Shown piece after piece: positions 47,248-55,795 of a DNA stretch of 64,000 nucleotides. Origin of the DNA: an uncultured Roseburia sp. (GTDB taxonomy: Bacteria > Bacillota > Clostridia > Lachnospirales > Lachnospiraceae); the NCBI GenBank assembly GCA_934309475.1, contig CAKRDK010000008.1, forward strand, positions 1 to 64,000, in the 5' to 3' direction. Under the pieces are notes generated by a model. It made no database searches. It was not told the origin of the DNA and saw only the letters and a program-made list of their open reading frames with translations. Position 1 is the first letter of the stretch. Every line of letters begins with the position of its first letter. The position numbers were made by a program, and so were the translations under genes.

Positions 47248-47985
47248 CTACTTCTGTCGTCTTGCAATAATTTCTGCCGCAGCCTTTAACTGTTCCTGGT
47301 CATTGACGCCCGTAATGTCCTCTGCATCCGGCAGGGCGTAGGCATCTACACGCAGTCCCTTTTCTTTGATAATCATCAGCGTATCCGGCAGATAATATTC
47401 TCCCTGCGCGTTGTTTGGCTGAATTTTCTCTAAGGCTTCGGCTAATTCTTTCGTATCGAAAAGATACATGCCGGAGTTTACTTCTTTTACACTGCGCTCT
47501 TCCTCTGTCGCATCTTTGTGCTCCACACTTTTTACAAAGTTTCCGTCCGCATCACGAATGATTCTTCCGTAGCCTGTCGGATCCTCTACCATGGCAGACA
47601 ACACGGTGACGGTATTCTTTTTCTCCTTGTGGTATGTGGAAAGTTTTTTCAGAGTTTCCGCCGTAATAAGCGGTGTATCGCCAAACAGAATCATTGTCTC
47701 TCCGTCTGTTCCAAGAAAATCTTTTGCGCATTTTACGGCATGGCCAGTTCCAAGCTGCTCCTCCTGCAAGACAAATGATACATCTTTATGTGCAATGTTT
47801 TCTTTTACCACTTCATTTTTATATCCAACTACAAGGCAGATATCATCTGTCCCAGCGCCTCTTGCCGCCTCAATGACATAGTCCACCAGACATTTTCCGT
47901 CGATTGTATGCACGACTTTCGGCAAATCTGATTTCATTCTGGTTCCTTTTCCTGCTGCAAGAATCACTGCTTTTAATTTACTCAT
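47248..47985 (-). CDS. GlmU-like nucleotidyltransferase, uridylyltransferase domain only
   Basis: A 245-residue protein equal to the N-terminal half of GlmU: LKAVILAAGKGTRMKSDLPK (nucleotide-binding loop), QLGTGHAVKCA, LFGDTPLITAETL and VKEVNSGMYLFD. The left-handed beta-helix that acetylates glucosamine-1-phosphate is absent, and the gene ends cleanly before pth, so this is a short natural form, not a truncation within the window. It likely makes UDP-GlcNAc or a related UDP-sugar. The acetylation step would need another protein. The start is ATG 47985 behind AAGGAG. It occupies the position glmU usually has beside pth. Confidence 0.88.
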   Translation of the reverse strand: MSKLKAVILAAGKGTRMKSDLPKVVHTIDGKCLVDYVIEAARGAGTDDICLVVGYKNEVVKENIAHKDVSFVLQEEQLGTGHAVKCAKDFLGTDGETMILFGDTPLITAETLKKLSTYHKEKKNTVTVLSAMVEDPTGYGRIIRDADGNFVKSVEHKDATEEERSVKEVNSGMYLFDTKELAEALEKIQPNNAQGEYYLPDTLMIIKEKGLRVDAYALPDAEDITGVNDQEQLKAAAEIIARRQK

Positions 47986-48047
47986 ATCTATTCTCCTTCT
48001 ATCTCGTTTCACTCACATATCGCACATCATACCACATTTTTCCGGTT

Positions 48048-49034
48048 TTAGCACTCGTACTTTTTCCCATTCTTCATCCGCGGTACAAATCCTGCTCCGG
48101 TATCCCAGTCGGCACACATGCCCTCCACGCTTTTCCAGTCAAAAAGCACATCCTGGTCGATATTATTGCGGCAGCGTTCCACACCGGAATTGCAGTCAAT
48201 GACAGAGAAATGATAGCCTTTTTTGATACATTCTTCCATGATGTCGTAGACCAATCCGTTGTCATAGAGATGGTAAAAATAATCTTTGAACGCAAGATAT
48301 TCCTCTCCCGGATAAAGCTCTTCCATTCTCTTTTTGTTATACTCCGTTAAATGTAGTTCAATTAAATCCAGATGATTTAATCCGATTTCTTCAAAAAACG
48401 GAAGCAGCTCAAATAATTTTTCGCGATTCAGCGGATAGCTCGGCTCCTCCACCGTGATAAGAAATCCCCTCTCTTTTGCAAGACGCATATTCTCTAAAAC
48501 CTGCGGTGCAAAATTGCTCGCGGAAATGTGAAACCGTATCTCGTCAACGTGAATTCCTTTTAAACGCTCTAAGTTTTCTCTGTTACAGAGTATTCCGTTG
48601 GTGTATAAAAAAGTATACGGGTTTATGTTTTTGGCATAGATGAGCGGATAAAGTTCCGCCGCATACCGTTCAAAAATATCTAAGTACAGTAACGTCTCAC
48701 CCGCCGAACAGTACGACACAATCGCCGGACGGTAATTTTCAAACTCACGCAGTTTCATCTTCTGAATCTCAATTTCCTTCTGTTCCTGCTGCTCCGTCAG
48801 AAGGATTTCCTCCTGCGAAGGATTGTAATAGCAATACGGGCACTTGCACATGCACTGCGTTCCCTGAAACAGATTAATCGACTGCTCCCCGGTGTAACAG
48901 TCCCTGCATCCAAACGATATTTTTCCATAATGAAAACAGTGTCCGTTTGCATGAAGTTCCGCTCCCATTGCAATCAGTTCACGCTGGCGTTTGAATTTCT
49001 TCTCCAAAATTTCCTGGTATGGTACTACCTTCAT
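48048..49034 (-). CDS. Radical SAM protein of unknown substrate
   Basis: A 328-residue radical SAM protein. The cluster motif is CMCKCPYCYY (Cys61, Cys65, Cys68), with an unusual preceding Cys pair (GCRDCYTGEQ, residues 43-46) that might bind zinc or iron. YCSAGETLLYLDIF is in the place of the SAM-binding GGEP strand, and RFHISASNFAPQV lies later. A C-terminal Cys pair (IDCNSGVERCR) could hold an auxiliary site. GGAGG precedes the ATG. It is in the minus-strand run between nudC and the GlmU-like gene. The reaction is unknown; family membership is firm. Confidence 0.88.
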   Translation of the reverse strand: MKVVPYQEILEKKFKRQRELIAMGAELHANGHCFHYGKISFGCRDCYTGEQSINLFQGTQCMCKCPYCYYNPSQEEILLTEQQEQKEIEIQKMKLREFENYRPAIVSYCSAGETLLYLDIFERYAAELYPLIYAKNINPYTFLYTNGILCNRENLERLKGIHVDEIRFHISASNFAPQVLENMRLAKERGFLITVEEPSYPLNREKLFELLPFFEEIGLNHLDLIELHLTEYNKKRMEELYPGEEYLAFKDYFYHLYDNGLVYDIMEECIKKGYHFSVIDCNSGVERCRNNIDQDVLFDWKSVEGMCADWDTGAGFVPRMKNGKKYEC

Positions 49035-49047
49035 CTTCGTCCTCCGT

Positions 49048-49941
49048 TTAACTATTTATGTAATTATTTATTTCCCTGTGCCGTTCTTCTCCGGCAAAAG
49101 ATGTTTTAAATTTCGTCATCATCTCTCTGGTCAGGCTGAGTCCTTCCACATCCGCAGGCACGTCCGTATAGTGTACCCACTCCGCAACCGACAGTTCTTC
49201 GGTATCCATCGTGATGGTATCGTCTCCGTCTAACTCACAAAAATACCCCAGCAGGAGATTGCTGTCAAATCCCCACGGCTGGCTCTTATAGTAGCGGATA
49301 TTTTTCACCCTGACACCCGTCTCTTCCATGACTTCACGCACTACCGTCTCCTCCGCCGTCTCCCCAATCTCCGTAAAGCCGGCAATCAGGGCATACCGCT
49401 TGTACTGACGGTTGGCATATTTTGTCATCAATATGTTTTCCCCGTTTGTCACTGCCACAATCACTGCCGGCGCAATCTTTGGAAAAATAAGGTTGCCGCA
49501 GGCAGGACATCTTAGGGCACGCAGTTTTTCTTCATGCACTAATTTCGCTGCACATCTGCCACAAAAACGATTGTCACGATACCACTGATACAGATGCCAT
49601 GCCGTCGCCCCCGCAAGCACAAGTTCCTTCCGCTCCCGTACCATCGCGCGCGTCTCAAACATCTCATAAAAACGGTATTCCCCGAACGACTCGATACCGT
49701 CTGGTTCCGCCAGGAAAAAATTTTCTTCTCCAATCGCAAAAAGAAACCGGCACTCCGGCACCGCTCTTTCCTGTTTTCTGCATGCATTTTCCATCTCTTC
49801 ATACGTCGGATATGTAATCCCCTCATCTGTCTGCCACAGAAAAATCTTCTTCCCGGAAAAACCGATGAGCCGGTCATTCTTTTGTACTTTTTTATCCTGA
49901 TATTCATTTGCAAGCCTAAGAGGCGCAATATCCTGAATCAT
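49048..49941 (-). CDS. nudC: NAD(+) diphosphatase / NADH pyrophosphatase
   Basis: A 297-residue Nudix hydrolase of the NudC type, which cleaves NAD(H) and can remove NAD caps from RNA. A four-Cys zinc ribbon lies near residues 140-165 (FCGRCAAKL, RCPACGNLIFPK); the Nudix box is GETAEETVVREVMEETG; the family-specific QPW motif is SQPWGFDSNLLLG, a variant of SQPWPFPxS. AAGGAGG precedes the ATG. Cotranscribed with corA and the radical SAM gene, judging by short spacers. Confidence 0.94.
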   Translation of the reverse strand: MIQDIAPLRLANEYQDKKVQKNDRLIGFSGKKIFLWQTDEGITYPTYEEMENACRKQERAVPECRFLFAIGEENFFLAEPDGIESFGEYRFYEMFETRAMVRERKELVLAGATAWHLYQWYRDNRFCGRCAAKLVHEEKLRALRCPACGNLIFPKIAPAVIVAVTNGENILMTKYANRQYKRYALIAGFTEIGETAEETVVREVMEETGVRVKNIRYYKSQPWGFDSNLLLGYFCELDGDDTITMDTEELSVAEWVHYTDVPADVEGLSLTREMMTKFKTSFAGEERHREINNYINS

Positions 49942-49965
49942 GAGAAACCTCCTTGTCGTTCCGTC

Positions 49966-50814
49966 CTAAAACCACTTTTTCTTTTTGAAAAAAATCAGCA
50001 TCACAATACACACCGCTATGCTCACGCCGATAAACGCAAAATAGCCGTATTCCCAACTGATTTCCGGCATATATTCAAAATTCATGCCATACCATCCCAC
50101 CAGCAGGGTCAGTGGTAAAAATACAGATGTAATTACAGTAAATACTTTCATTAATTTATTCTGTTCTATATCAATCTGTGCCTGATACGCTTCCCGCATC
50201 TGCGTCACATAATCGCGCAGATTCAGCACACTGTTGCGAAAACGCTCTGTCCGGTTCGATAAAATGGTAAGGCGTCTGACCGCCTCCTCCGAGAGCAGCC
50301 CGTTTGCATTTGCCGTCAGGTTATCGAGCGCAGAATCTAACTGCTCATAATATCGTTTCAAACGAAGCAATTCCTTACGGTACATCACAATCTTTTTTAA
50401 ATATTCCTTTCTCGAGGCGACTAAAGTCTCGTCTTCTGCTTCCGTAATCTCGTCCTCCATTGCCGTCAAAGCTTCCATGTCGTTTCGGAGCAGTCCTGCA
50501 AAGAAAAGATACAGCACCTTCTCATTTTCCAACGGCTCATTCTGTTTTATATAATTTCCAGTCAACTCCTGCACTTTTTTCAACGTGCGCTCATGCTCGC
50601 ATAAGAAAAATAAATGCTCCTCATCCATATAAATCATAATCGGCGCTGTCCAGACGCCCTTCTGCTCCACGTCATACCAGTCAAGCGCAAACAAATCATA
50701 ATGTAAAAATCCCTCAAATGCCGTCGTCTGGTTCTCCCGGATATAGCAGATGACCTCTTCCGGCAACACATCCCCAAACTGTTCGATTTTCCCTTTTTCT
50801 ATCACCTTCTGCAT
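49966..50814 (-). CDS. corA: CorA-family magnesium transporter
   Basis: A 282-residue (from ATG 50814) CorA-like divalent cation channel: a large helical cytoplasmic domain and two C-terminal membrane helices, the first ending with the signature YGMNF. After the second helix come lysines (FFKKKKWF). The start is uncertain: the frame runs up to a TTG at 50895 that overlaps the end of dus, but MQKVIEKGKIEQ looks like the family N-terminus. Magnesium uptake is the usual role. Confidence 0.88.
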   Translation of the reverse strand: MQKVIEKGKIEQFGDVLPEEVICYIRENQTTAFEGFLHYDLFALDWYDVEQKGVWTAPIMIYMDEEHLFFLCEHERTLKKVQELTGNYIKQNEPLENEKVLYLFFAGLLRNDMEALTAMEDEITEAEDETLVASRKEYLKKIVMYRKELLRLKRYYEQLDSALDNLTANANGLLSEEAVRRLTILSNRTERFRNSVLNLRDYVTQMREAYQAQIDIEQNKLMKVFTVITSVFLPLTLLVGWYGMNFEYMPEISWEYGYFAFIGVSIAVCIVMLIFFKKKKWF

Positions 50815-50872
50815 ACCATACCGTGCCCTTCTGCCCGCACTTTTGTGCTGGCAACGGTTATTCTTTCCAGTT

Positions 50873-51919
50873 TCAGCCAAAACTATGACGGTCAATTCCG
50901 CCTAATTCCAAATCGTGAAACAGTTGGCGGACTGCAACCTCATAATCGGAAAAATCACGTGCCTTTTTTATTTTCTTTAAATGCTTTTCCGGCTGGACAA
51001 ACTGTTTTCCCCAGTAAAACCACAATTCCTTCAGTTTAAACAATGCATTTTTATCGCCTGCAAAATCCTCAAGATAATCGCGGTAAAGCCGGTTGTGAAA
51101 TGCTTCCAGTTCTTCTTTCTGGAGTGGCTTCCCACCCTCTAATTCCCGTGCCAGCGCCGGATTTGAAATCAGGCCGCGTCCGAGCATCACTGCCGGAAAC
51201 TCATCCAGCTTTCGTTTCTCGCCCTGCTGTGGGGTTCCTGCTTCCACAAAAGCTTCAAGCTTCGCCTTCCAGTCATCGTAGTCCTCTCTCCGGAAAATAT
51301 TTCCATTGTAGACGACCGGAATATGGCTCTGACTTGATGCACTGTACGTTGTATTGCAAAATGCAGTACAGAACGCCTCCATATTCGGTGTATTTTTATA
51401 AAAATCTTTCTGTACCCGCGGATGTATGATAAGTTCCGACACCGGAAATTGTTGATATAGTTCTAACAATTTCAAAAATTCTTCCGGTCTCTCCATGCCA
51501 AGCCGCGTCTTAATCGACATCCGGATTCCTTCCGGCGTAATTGCATCATAGACCTGCTCCAAATAGGCACGCAGTTCCTCCGGGTGCGCTAAAAATCCTG
51601 CTCCGCGCCCCTTTGCCACAACCGTACCGGACGGACAGCCGAGGTTCAGATTGACTTCCGTATAGCCGTATTCTTTTTTCAGGGTGCGAATCAGGCGGAT
51701 GCTGTCTTCTGCGTTTTTGGAAATAATCTGCGGCACAACATTTTTACCCGCGTTGTGCTCCGGCAGAATATCCTTTTTTTCGCGGTTATCCATCGCTTTC
51801 TTGCTGTGTGTGGCGATAAATGGCGTAAAATATTTATCCACGCCGCCAAAACAGGAAAAGAAGGCATTCCGGAACAGATATCCGGTAATGCCTTCCATTG
51901 GTGCTAAGTATATATTCAC
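50873..51919 (-). CDS. dus: tRNA-dihydrouridine synthase
   Basis: A 348-residue flavoenzyme reducing uridines in tRNA D-loops. It begins IYLAPMEGITGYLFRNAFF (FMN-binding strand), carries the catalytic Cys in VNLNLGCPSGTVVAKGRGAG and the later IHPRVQKDFYKN and VVYNGNIF motifs. Translation starts with GTG behind AAAGGAG, 15 bases after the GH127 gene, which couples a housekeeping tRNA gene to the arabinan enzymes. Confidence 0.95.
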   Translation of the reverse strand: MNIYLAPMEGITGYLFRNAFFSCFGGVDKYFTPFIATHSKKAMDNREKKDILPEHNAGKNVVPQIISKNAEDSIRLIRTLKKEYGYTEVNLNLGCPSGTVVAKGRGAGFLAHPEELRAYLEQVYDAITPEGIRMSIKTRLGMERPEEFLKLLELYQQFPVSELIIHPRVQKDFYKNTPNMEAFCTAFCNTTYSASSQSHIPVVYNGNIFRREDYDDWKAKLEAFVEAGTPQQGEKRKLDEFPAVMLGRGLISNPALARELEGGKPLQKEELEAFHNRLYRDYLEDFAGDKNALFKLKELWFYWGKQFVQPEKHLKKIKKARDFSDYEVAVRQLFHDLELGGIDRHSFG

Positions 51920-51934
51920 TTTCTAAAGGCTCCT

Positions 51935-53875
51935 TTATGCGTGGAGCATTTTCATCCAGACTGCCATCTCGCCTGCTCCCCGGTTGCCCCAGTAGCAGTA
52001 TGGCACAAGTGTCAGTTCCGTCTCCTCAAAGCCAACCGGAACCGTTCCGTAAAGTCCCTTTCCCCAGTCCTTTTCTTTCATCCGCTTGCCCTGTGCAGTG
52101 AGTTTTAAGGTTCCGCCCAATGCGTCATCTTTCACCTCCCGAATCGGCTTTGTGACATCCACAAACAGGCTGCCAAGGTTCTCGCCGTTGTCCACCTGCT
52201 CTAAGCAGTACACCACAGGTCCTTTTACAATGGCTGCTTTTCCGGCATCGGCACGCACTTTAGGGTTCGCAAAGACAAACTGCGCCGGCATCTCAAACGT
52301 CAGCACAATGCGCTGTGATTTCCAGTCAGCACGCAGGCGCGCATATCCCTTTTCCACTGTCATCGCAACCGCAGCTCCATCCACTGTCAACGCAACGTTT
52401 TTCGCATATGCCGGGATTCGGATACAGATTGTTCCGTTCACTTCCTCTTTCGCATCCACTTTTATTGCAAGCTTTCCTTCCCATGGAAAACTTGTTGTCA
52501 GATGTAAATCCACGCTTTTTTCTTTTATTGTAGCATGGATTGTTCCTCCTGTAAAAAGATTTAACCAAAGGGCGTCTTTTTCCTGGAAGCAGACATACTC
52601 GCCGAGTGACGCCAACGTACGTGCAATATTCGGCGGACAGCATGCACAGCCAAACCATTTCTGGCGCACCGGCTTGATGTGCTTTTTGTCCGTTGCAGGC
52701 ATACAGTTTGCCGGCCACACTTCCAGCGGATTCACGTAAAAGAAACTTTTTCCATCCATTGCAATTCCGGAGAGCACCGTATTCATCAGCGCAAGTTCCA
52801 TCGTGTCGATGTATTTTGCATCCCCGGTAATCTGTGCCATACGGCGGCAGAAAAGTGCCAGACCAATCGACGCACAGCTCTCCGAATAGTTCGTGTCATT
52901 CGGCAGGTCATAATCTGTCGTGAAACGCTCTAATGTGCCGGAACTTCCGATTCCGCCCGTGATATACATTCTTTTCTCGGTCATGTTCTCATACAGCCGC
53001 TCACATGCCGCAAAAAGACTTTCGTCCTGATAAGCATAGGCAAGGTCCGCCATCGCACAGTAGAGATAGGTGGCACGCACCGCATGCCCCTCCGCCGTGT
53101 CCTGCTCCCGAACCGGTTTGTGTGCCTGACCGTACGGCGTGTGATATGGATTCGGGTCATGCCACACATCCACAAACCATTCTTTTTTATTCTCATCCAC
53201 GAGATAATTCGGCTCCGTTCCGCGCCGGTCGACAAAATCTTTTGCCATATCAAGATACTTCTGTTCCCCGGTCACCTCGTAAAGTTTTACCAGCGCAAGC
53301 TCAATCTCCTCATGTCCCGGCACCGCATTCTGATAGCGCTCTGTGTGAAAAACTTCACAAATCAAATCCGCATTTTTCTGCATAATCTTTAAAAATTTAT
53401 CTTTCCCCGTCACTTTATAATAGGCAACCGCAGCTTCCATCAAATGTCCTGCCGTGTAAAGTTCATGCCCCTCTTTTAAGTTACAGAACTGTCTGCCCGG
53501 TGTCAGGATGGAAAAATAGGTGTCCAGATAGCCGTTTTCTTCCTGCGCCTCCCCGATTAAATCAATCGCCTCATCTGCAAGCTGCTCTAACGCTGGATTC
53601 GGCTCATAGGAAAGCGAATAGGCAACCGCCTCTAACCATTTTGCAAGGTCTGTATCCTGAAATACCCAGCCGTGGAATGTGCCCTCTTTTCTGCCCGCTG
53701 CGACTTCATAATTGGAAATGCAAAAGCTCGGCTCGGCATCCTCCACCTCGTCATTTAACGCCTTCCACTGATATGGAATAATCTCTTTTGTCACAAGCCC
53801 CGTGTATTTGTTCCAGAATGCATCATCAATTCGAATGTCATTTAACGGAATCAACTGTAGTTTATTCTTATTCAT
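51935..53875 (-). CDS. GH127 beta-L-arabinofuranosidase-like enzyme
   Basis: A 646-residue cytoplasmic glycoside hydrolase of family 127 (DUF1680), known for releasing L-arabinofuranose from beta-linked arabino-oligosaccharides with a zinc-bound cysteine nucleophile. The zinc site is intact: Glu332 and Cys334 in NYSESCAS and the Cys412-Cys413 pair in CACCPPN, with the same spacing as in characterised members. Earlier motifs include HELYTAGHLMEAAVAYYKVT. There is no signal peptide. AGAAGGAG precedes the ATG, 14 bases after the GH43 gene. It should act on imported oligosaccharides in the arabinan pathway. Beta-linked arabinose is the family expectation, not proven here. Confidence 0.92.
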   Translation of the reverse strand: MNKNKLQLIPLNDIRIDDAFWNKYTGLVTKEIIPYQWKALNDEVEDAEPSFCISNYEVAAGRKEGTFHGWVFQDTDLAKWLEAVAYSLSYEPNPALEQLADEAIDLIGEAQEENGYLDTYFSILTPGRQFCNLKEGHELYTAGHLMEAAVAYYKVTGKDKFLKIMQKNADLICEVFHTERYQNAVPGHEEIELALVKLYEVTGEQKYLDMAKDFVDRRGTEPNYLVDENKKEWFVDVWHDPNPYHTPYGQAHKPVREQDTAEGHAVRATYLYCAMADLAYAYQDESLFAACERLYENMTEKRMYITGGIGSSGTLERFTTDYDLPNDTNYSESCASIGLALFCRRMAQITGDAKYIDTMELALMNTVLSGIAMDGKSFFYVNPLEVWPANCMPATDKKHIKPVRQKWFGCACCPPNIARTLASLGEYVCFQEKDALWLNLFTGGTIHATIKEKSVDLHLTTSFPWEGKLAIKVDAKEEVNGTICIRIPAYAKNVALTVDGAAVAMTVEKGYARLRADWKSQRIVLTFEMPAQFVFANPKVRADAGKAAIVKGPVVYCLEQVDNGENLGSLFVDVTKPIREVKDDALGGTLKLTAQGKRMKEKDWGKGLYGTVPVGFEETELTLVPYCYWGNRGAGEMAVWMKMLHA

Positions 53876-53889
53876 TGCTTCTCCTTCTT

Positions 53890-55359
53890 TTACAGATACT
53901 TGACTGCCCAGATGCTCTTGTTATCCCCGACCACGGAAATGCACATGGTCGGATTGTCCGCCTCGTCTTTCATCTGCATGATAATCCCCTCATAATCTGC
54001 CCCATTGTAATTTAATTTTATCTTTGCATCATTTTCCAGCTTATACATTCCAACTACTTCTGACGTTTCTTTATTTTCAATCCGGTTATCTCTGGTAAAC
54101 TGTACCGCGAGCGGTTTGTGCACCTGCCCCGAAATATCGAGTCCGTGTTCCACAAGGTAGTAGGTTCCACAGAATTCTGCCTCGTGATAATTTTTCAGGC
54201 AGACCATCTCCCGGTTGGTTGCAAACGGTGCCGCCGTCAGCCAGCCTCCCTCCGTGCGGAAAAGCTGATGCACACGCGGCTCATGTTCCTCGGTTCCGGT
54301 GTCGAAACGCTGGTGATACACCATGTAGATTTTCCCTTCCTCGTCAATGCAGGCGGAGTTGTGTCCGGGCGCTTTATAGCCGCGCTCCAAACTCGGAAAC
54401 GTATAACTTCCCATCAGTTTCAGCCCATATTTCTCATGCTTTGGAACGCGGGTAAATGTCTTGCCCTCCATATCCGTATAAGGTCCGTCCGGCTTCTTCG
54501 AGCGGAACAGACGAATCTGATAACCGCCGTCGCGTCCAAGCCATCCAAACGATACAAACAAGAAATAATACCTTGTCTTTGGATCATACAAAATGTAAGG
54601 TCCCTCGATGGATTTGTGGCCGCCACCGATTAGTTTTTTCCCAAAATAAGGGTCGATGTGGTTCTTCTTATCTTCCTTCGGGTGAATCGGATACCCGGTC
54701 TCCTCATCCATCTCCAATAGAAAAATTCCACCCGACCATGAACCGTAAACCATCCAGAGCCTTCCGTCTGCATCGTGGAATAAGTTCGGGTCAATACAGT
54801 TTGGCCAGCTTAAGTTGTTGTAATTGCCGTTTTTCTTTAAATATGCGGACACATCGGCATCTTTGCCAAGCACTTCGTAAAAATTCGTCTTTTTCACCGT
54901 CTCCGCATCGAAACCGGAATGTAAAATACAGTCCACAAATGTGTAAGGTCCCTCCACCTGATCTGCCGTTGCAAAGCAAAGGCTTGACTTTACATAGGAA
55001 CCGGATACACAAAAATACATCACGTATTTTCCCATTTTAGGATTATAGGAAACATCCGGTGCCCATACCGCATAATCGCGATTCTGAAATTTCCCACAGT
55101 AGGAAAATGCGCGCTCCTCTCCCCCGAAGAGGTTCTCAAACAAAGGATTCTGCGGTGTAACCCCCTCCGCAAAATATTCCCAGTGTCTTAAATCTTTTGA
55201 CTTTGCCGCCGTCATATGCGTTCCGAAAATATAACTGATGTCTTCCTCTTTTGCATAGATAGCCGGGTCATGCACTGCAACATTTGCCGTGAAGCCACCG
55301 ACCTTAATTCTCCCCCTAAGTTCTTCCGGCAGCATATCCTCTCCCTGTTCTGCTGTCAT
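53890..55359 (-). CDS. GH43 arabinan-active glycosidase
   Basis: A 489-residue five-bladed propeller enzyme of family GH43. The general base is Asp31 in VAVHDPAIY, the pKa-modulating residue Asp190 in CIDPNLFHDADG and the acid Glu252 in SIEGPYILYD. The pattern with a C-terminal extra beta-rich domain (from about residue 380) is typical of arabinan endo-1,5-alpha-L-arabinosidases. No signal peptide, so it works inside the cell or is released otherwise. AAGGAG precedes the ATG. It is first in an operon with GH127 and dus, and its promoter overlaps an operator-like motif shared with the other GH43 gene. Confidence 0.9.
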   Translation of the reverse strand: MTAEQGEDMLPEELRGRIKVGGFTANVAVHDPAIYAKEEDISYIFGTHMTAAKSKDLRHWEYFAEGVTPQNPLFENLFGGEERAFSYCGKFQNRDYAVWAPDVSYNPKMGKYVMYFCVSGSYVKSSLCFATADQVEGPYTFVDCILHSGFDAETVKKTNFYEVLGKDADVSAYLKKNGNYNNLSWPNCIDPNLFHDADGRLWMVYGSWSGGIFLLEMDEETGYPIHPKEDKKNHIDPYFGKKLIGGGHKSIEGPYILYDPKTRYYFLFVSFGWLGRDGGYQIRLFRSKKPDGPYTDMEGKTFTRVPKHEKYGLKLMGSYTFPSLERGYKAPGHNSACIDEEGKIYMVYHQRFDTGTEEHEPRVHQLFRTEGGWLTAAPFATNREMVCLKNYHEAEFCGTYYLVEHGLDISGQVHKPLAVQFTRDNRIENKETSEVVGMYKLENDAKIKLNYNGADYEGIIMQMKDEADNPTMCISVVGDNKSIWAVKYL

Positions 55360-55414
55360 ATTCTTCTCCTTCTCTTCCCGCCTTTTTACAGGCTTTTTAT
55401 AATTCGTTTTATTA

Positions 55415-55443
55415 TTTTATAAACTATTTTATTATTTACTAAA
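55415..55443 (-). promoter_or_regulatory. Operator-like motif at GH43-GH127 operon start
   Basis: Plus-strand text carries TAAACTATTT (55420-55429) and ATTTACTAAA (55434-55443), which overlap the probable transcription start of the GH43 operon. The 10-mer TAAACTATTT and the 7-mer TTTACTA recur at 59727-59748 before the other GH43 gene. A repressor binding here would block initiation. Confidence 0.5.
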
Positions 55444-55471
55444 TTATATCTTCTTTTTCTCAGAAAATCAA
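55443..55471 (-). promoter_or_regulatory. Promoter of GH43-GH127 operon
   Basis: Minus-strand TTGATT and TATAAT with a 17-base spacer, 85 bases before the GH43 start codon. Confidence 0.7.
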
Positions 55472-55584
55472 CTGTTTCCCGCTTACTTTTTTGCTCTTTT
55501 TTTCCTTATATTGGTCGATATTTTAAAAAATTGCATATTTCTTCAAATTTTCTTTTAAAGAAAGATAAATTTTTTTACATTTCA

Positions 55585-55613
55585 TTGACTGAAAACGTTT
55601 TTATGGATATAAT
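55585..55613 (+). promoter_or_regulatory. Promoter of ArsR-type regulator with cre-like site in spacer
   Basis: TTGACT and TATAAT at 17-base spacing. TGAAAACGTTTTTA at 55590-55603 matches the CcpA cre consensus TGWAANCGNTNWCA with one mismatch and lies between the two boxes, so CcpA binding would block RNA polymerase. Confidence 0.7.
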
Positions 55614-55639
55614 TTATAGTAAAATATAGCTATTCGTAA

Positions 55640-55738
55640 GGTGGCTCGAATAGAGCCACCACCCCAGATATGAGCAAAAATTAGCTGCGCAGCAGCTAGA
55701 AGGCACGAGTTGTCGTGCGTTTTTGCGAATATATGGGG
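55640..55738 (+). ncRNA. Hairpin plus two-armed cloverleaf element in the regulator leader
   Basis: First a hairpin GGTGGCTC/GAGCCACC (55640-55660). Then a closing stem pairs 55662-55680 with 55720-55738: CCCCA with TGGGG, ATAT with ATAT, a tandem G-A/G-A mismatch, and GCAAAAA with TTTTTGC. Inside are two perfect arms: TAGCTGC/GCAGCTA (55682-55698, loop GCA) and GCACGA/TCGTGC (55703-55718, loop GTTG). It lies in the 436-base region 55360-55795 between divergent genes. It may be a regulatory leader RNA or a dispersed palindromic element; I recognise no named family. Confidence 0.65.
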
Positions 55739-55795
55739 CGGGTTCTGAGCAGTCACATAAATAAGGGATAAATTTACGAGTGGGAGGATGAGTCT

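Noticed and set aside
55662..55738. tRNA gene
   Set aside because: The cloverleaf has only two inner arms and no T-loop, anticodon arm or CCA-like end.
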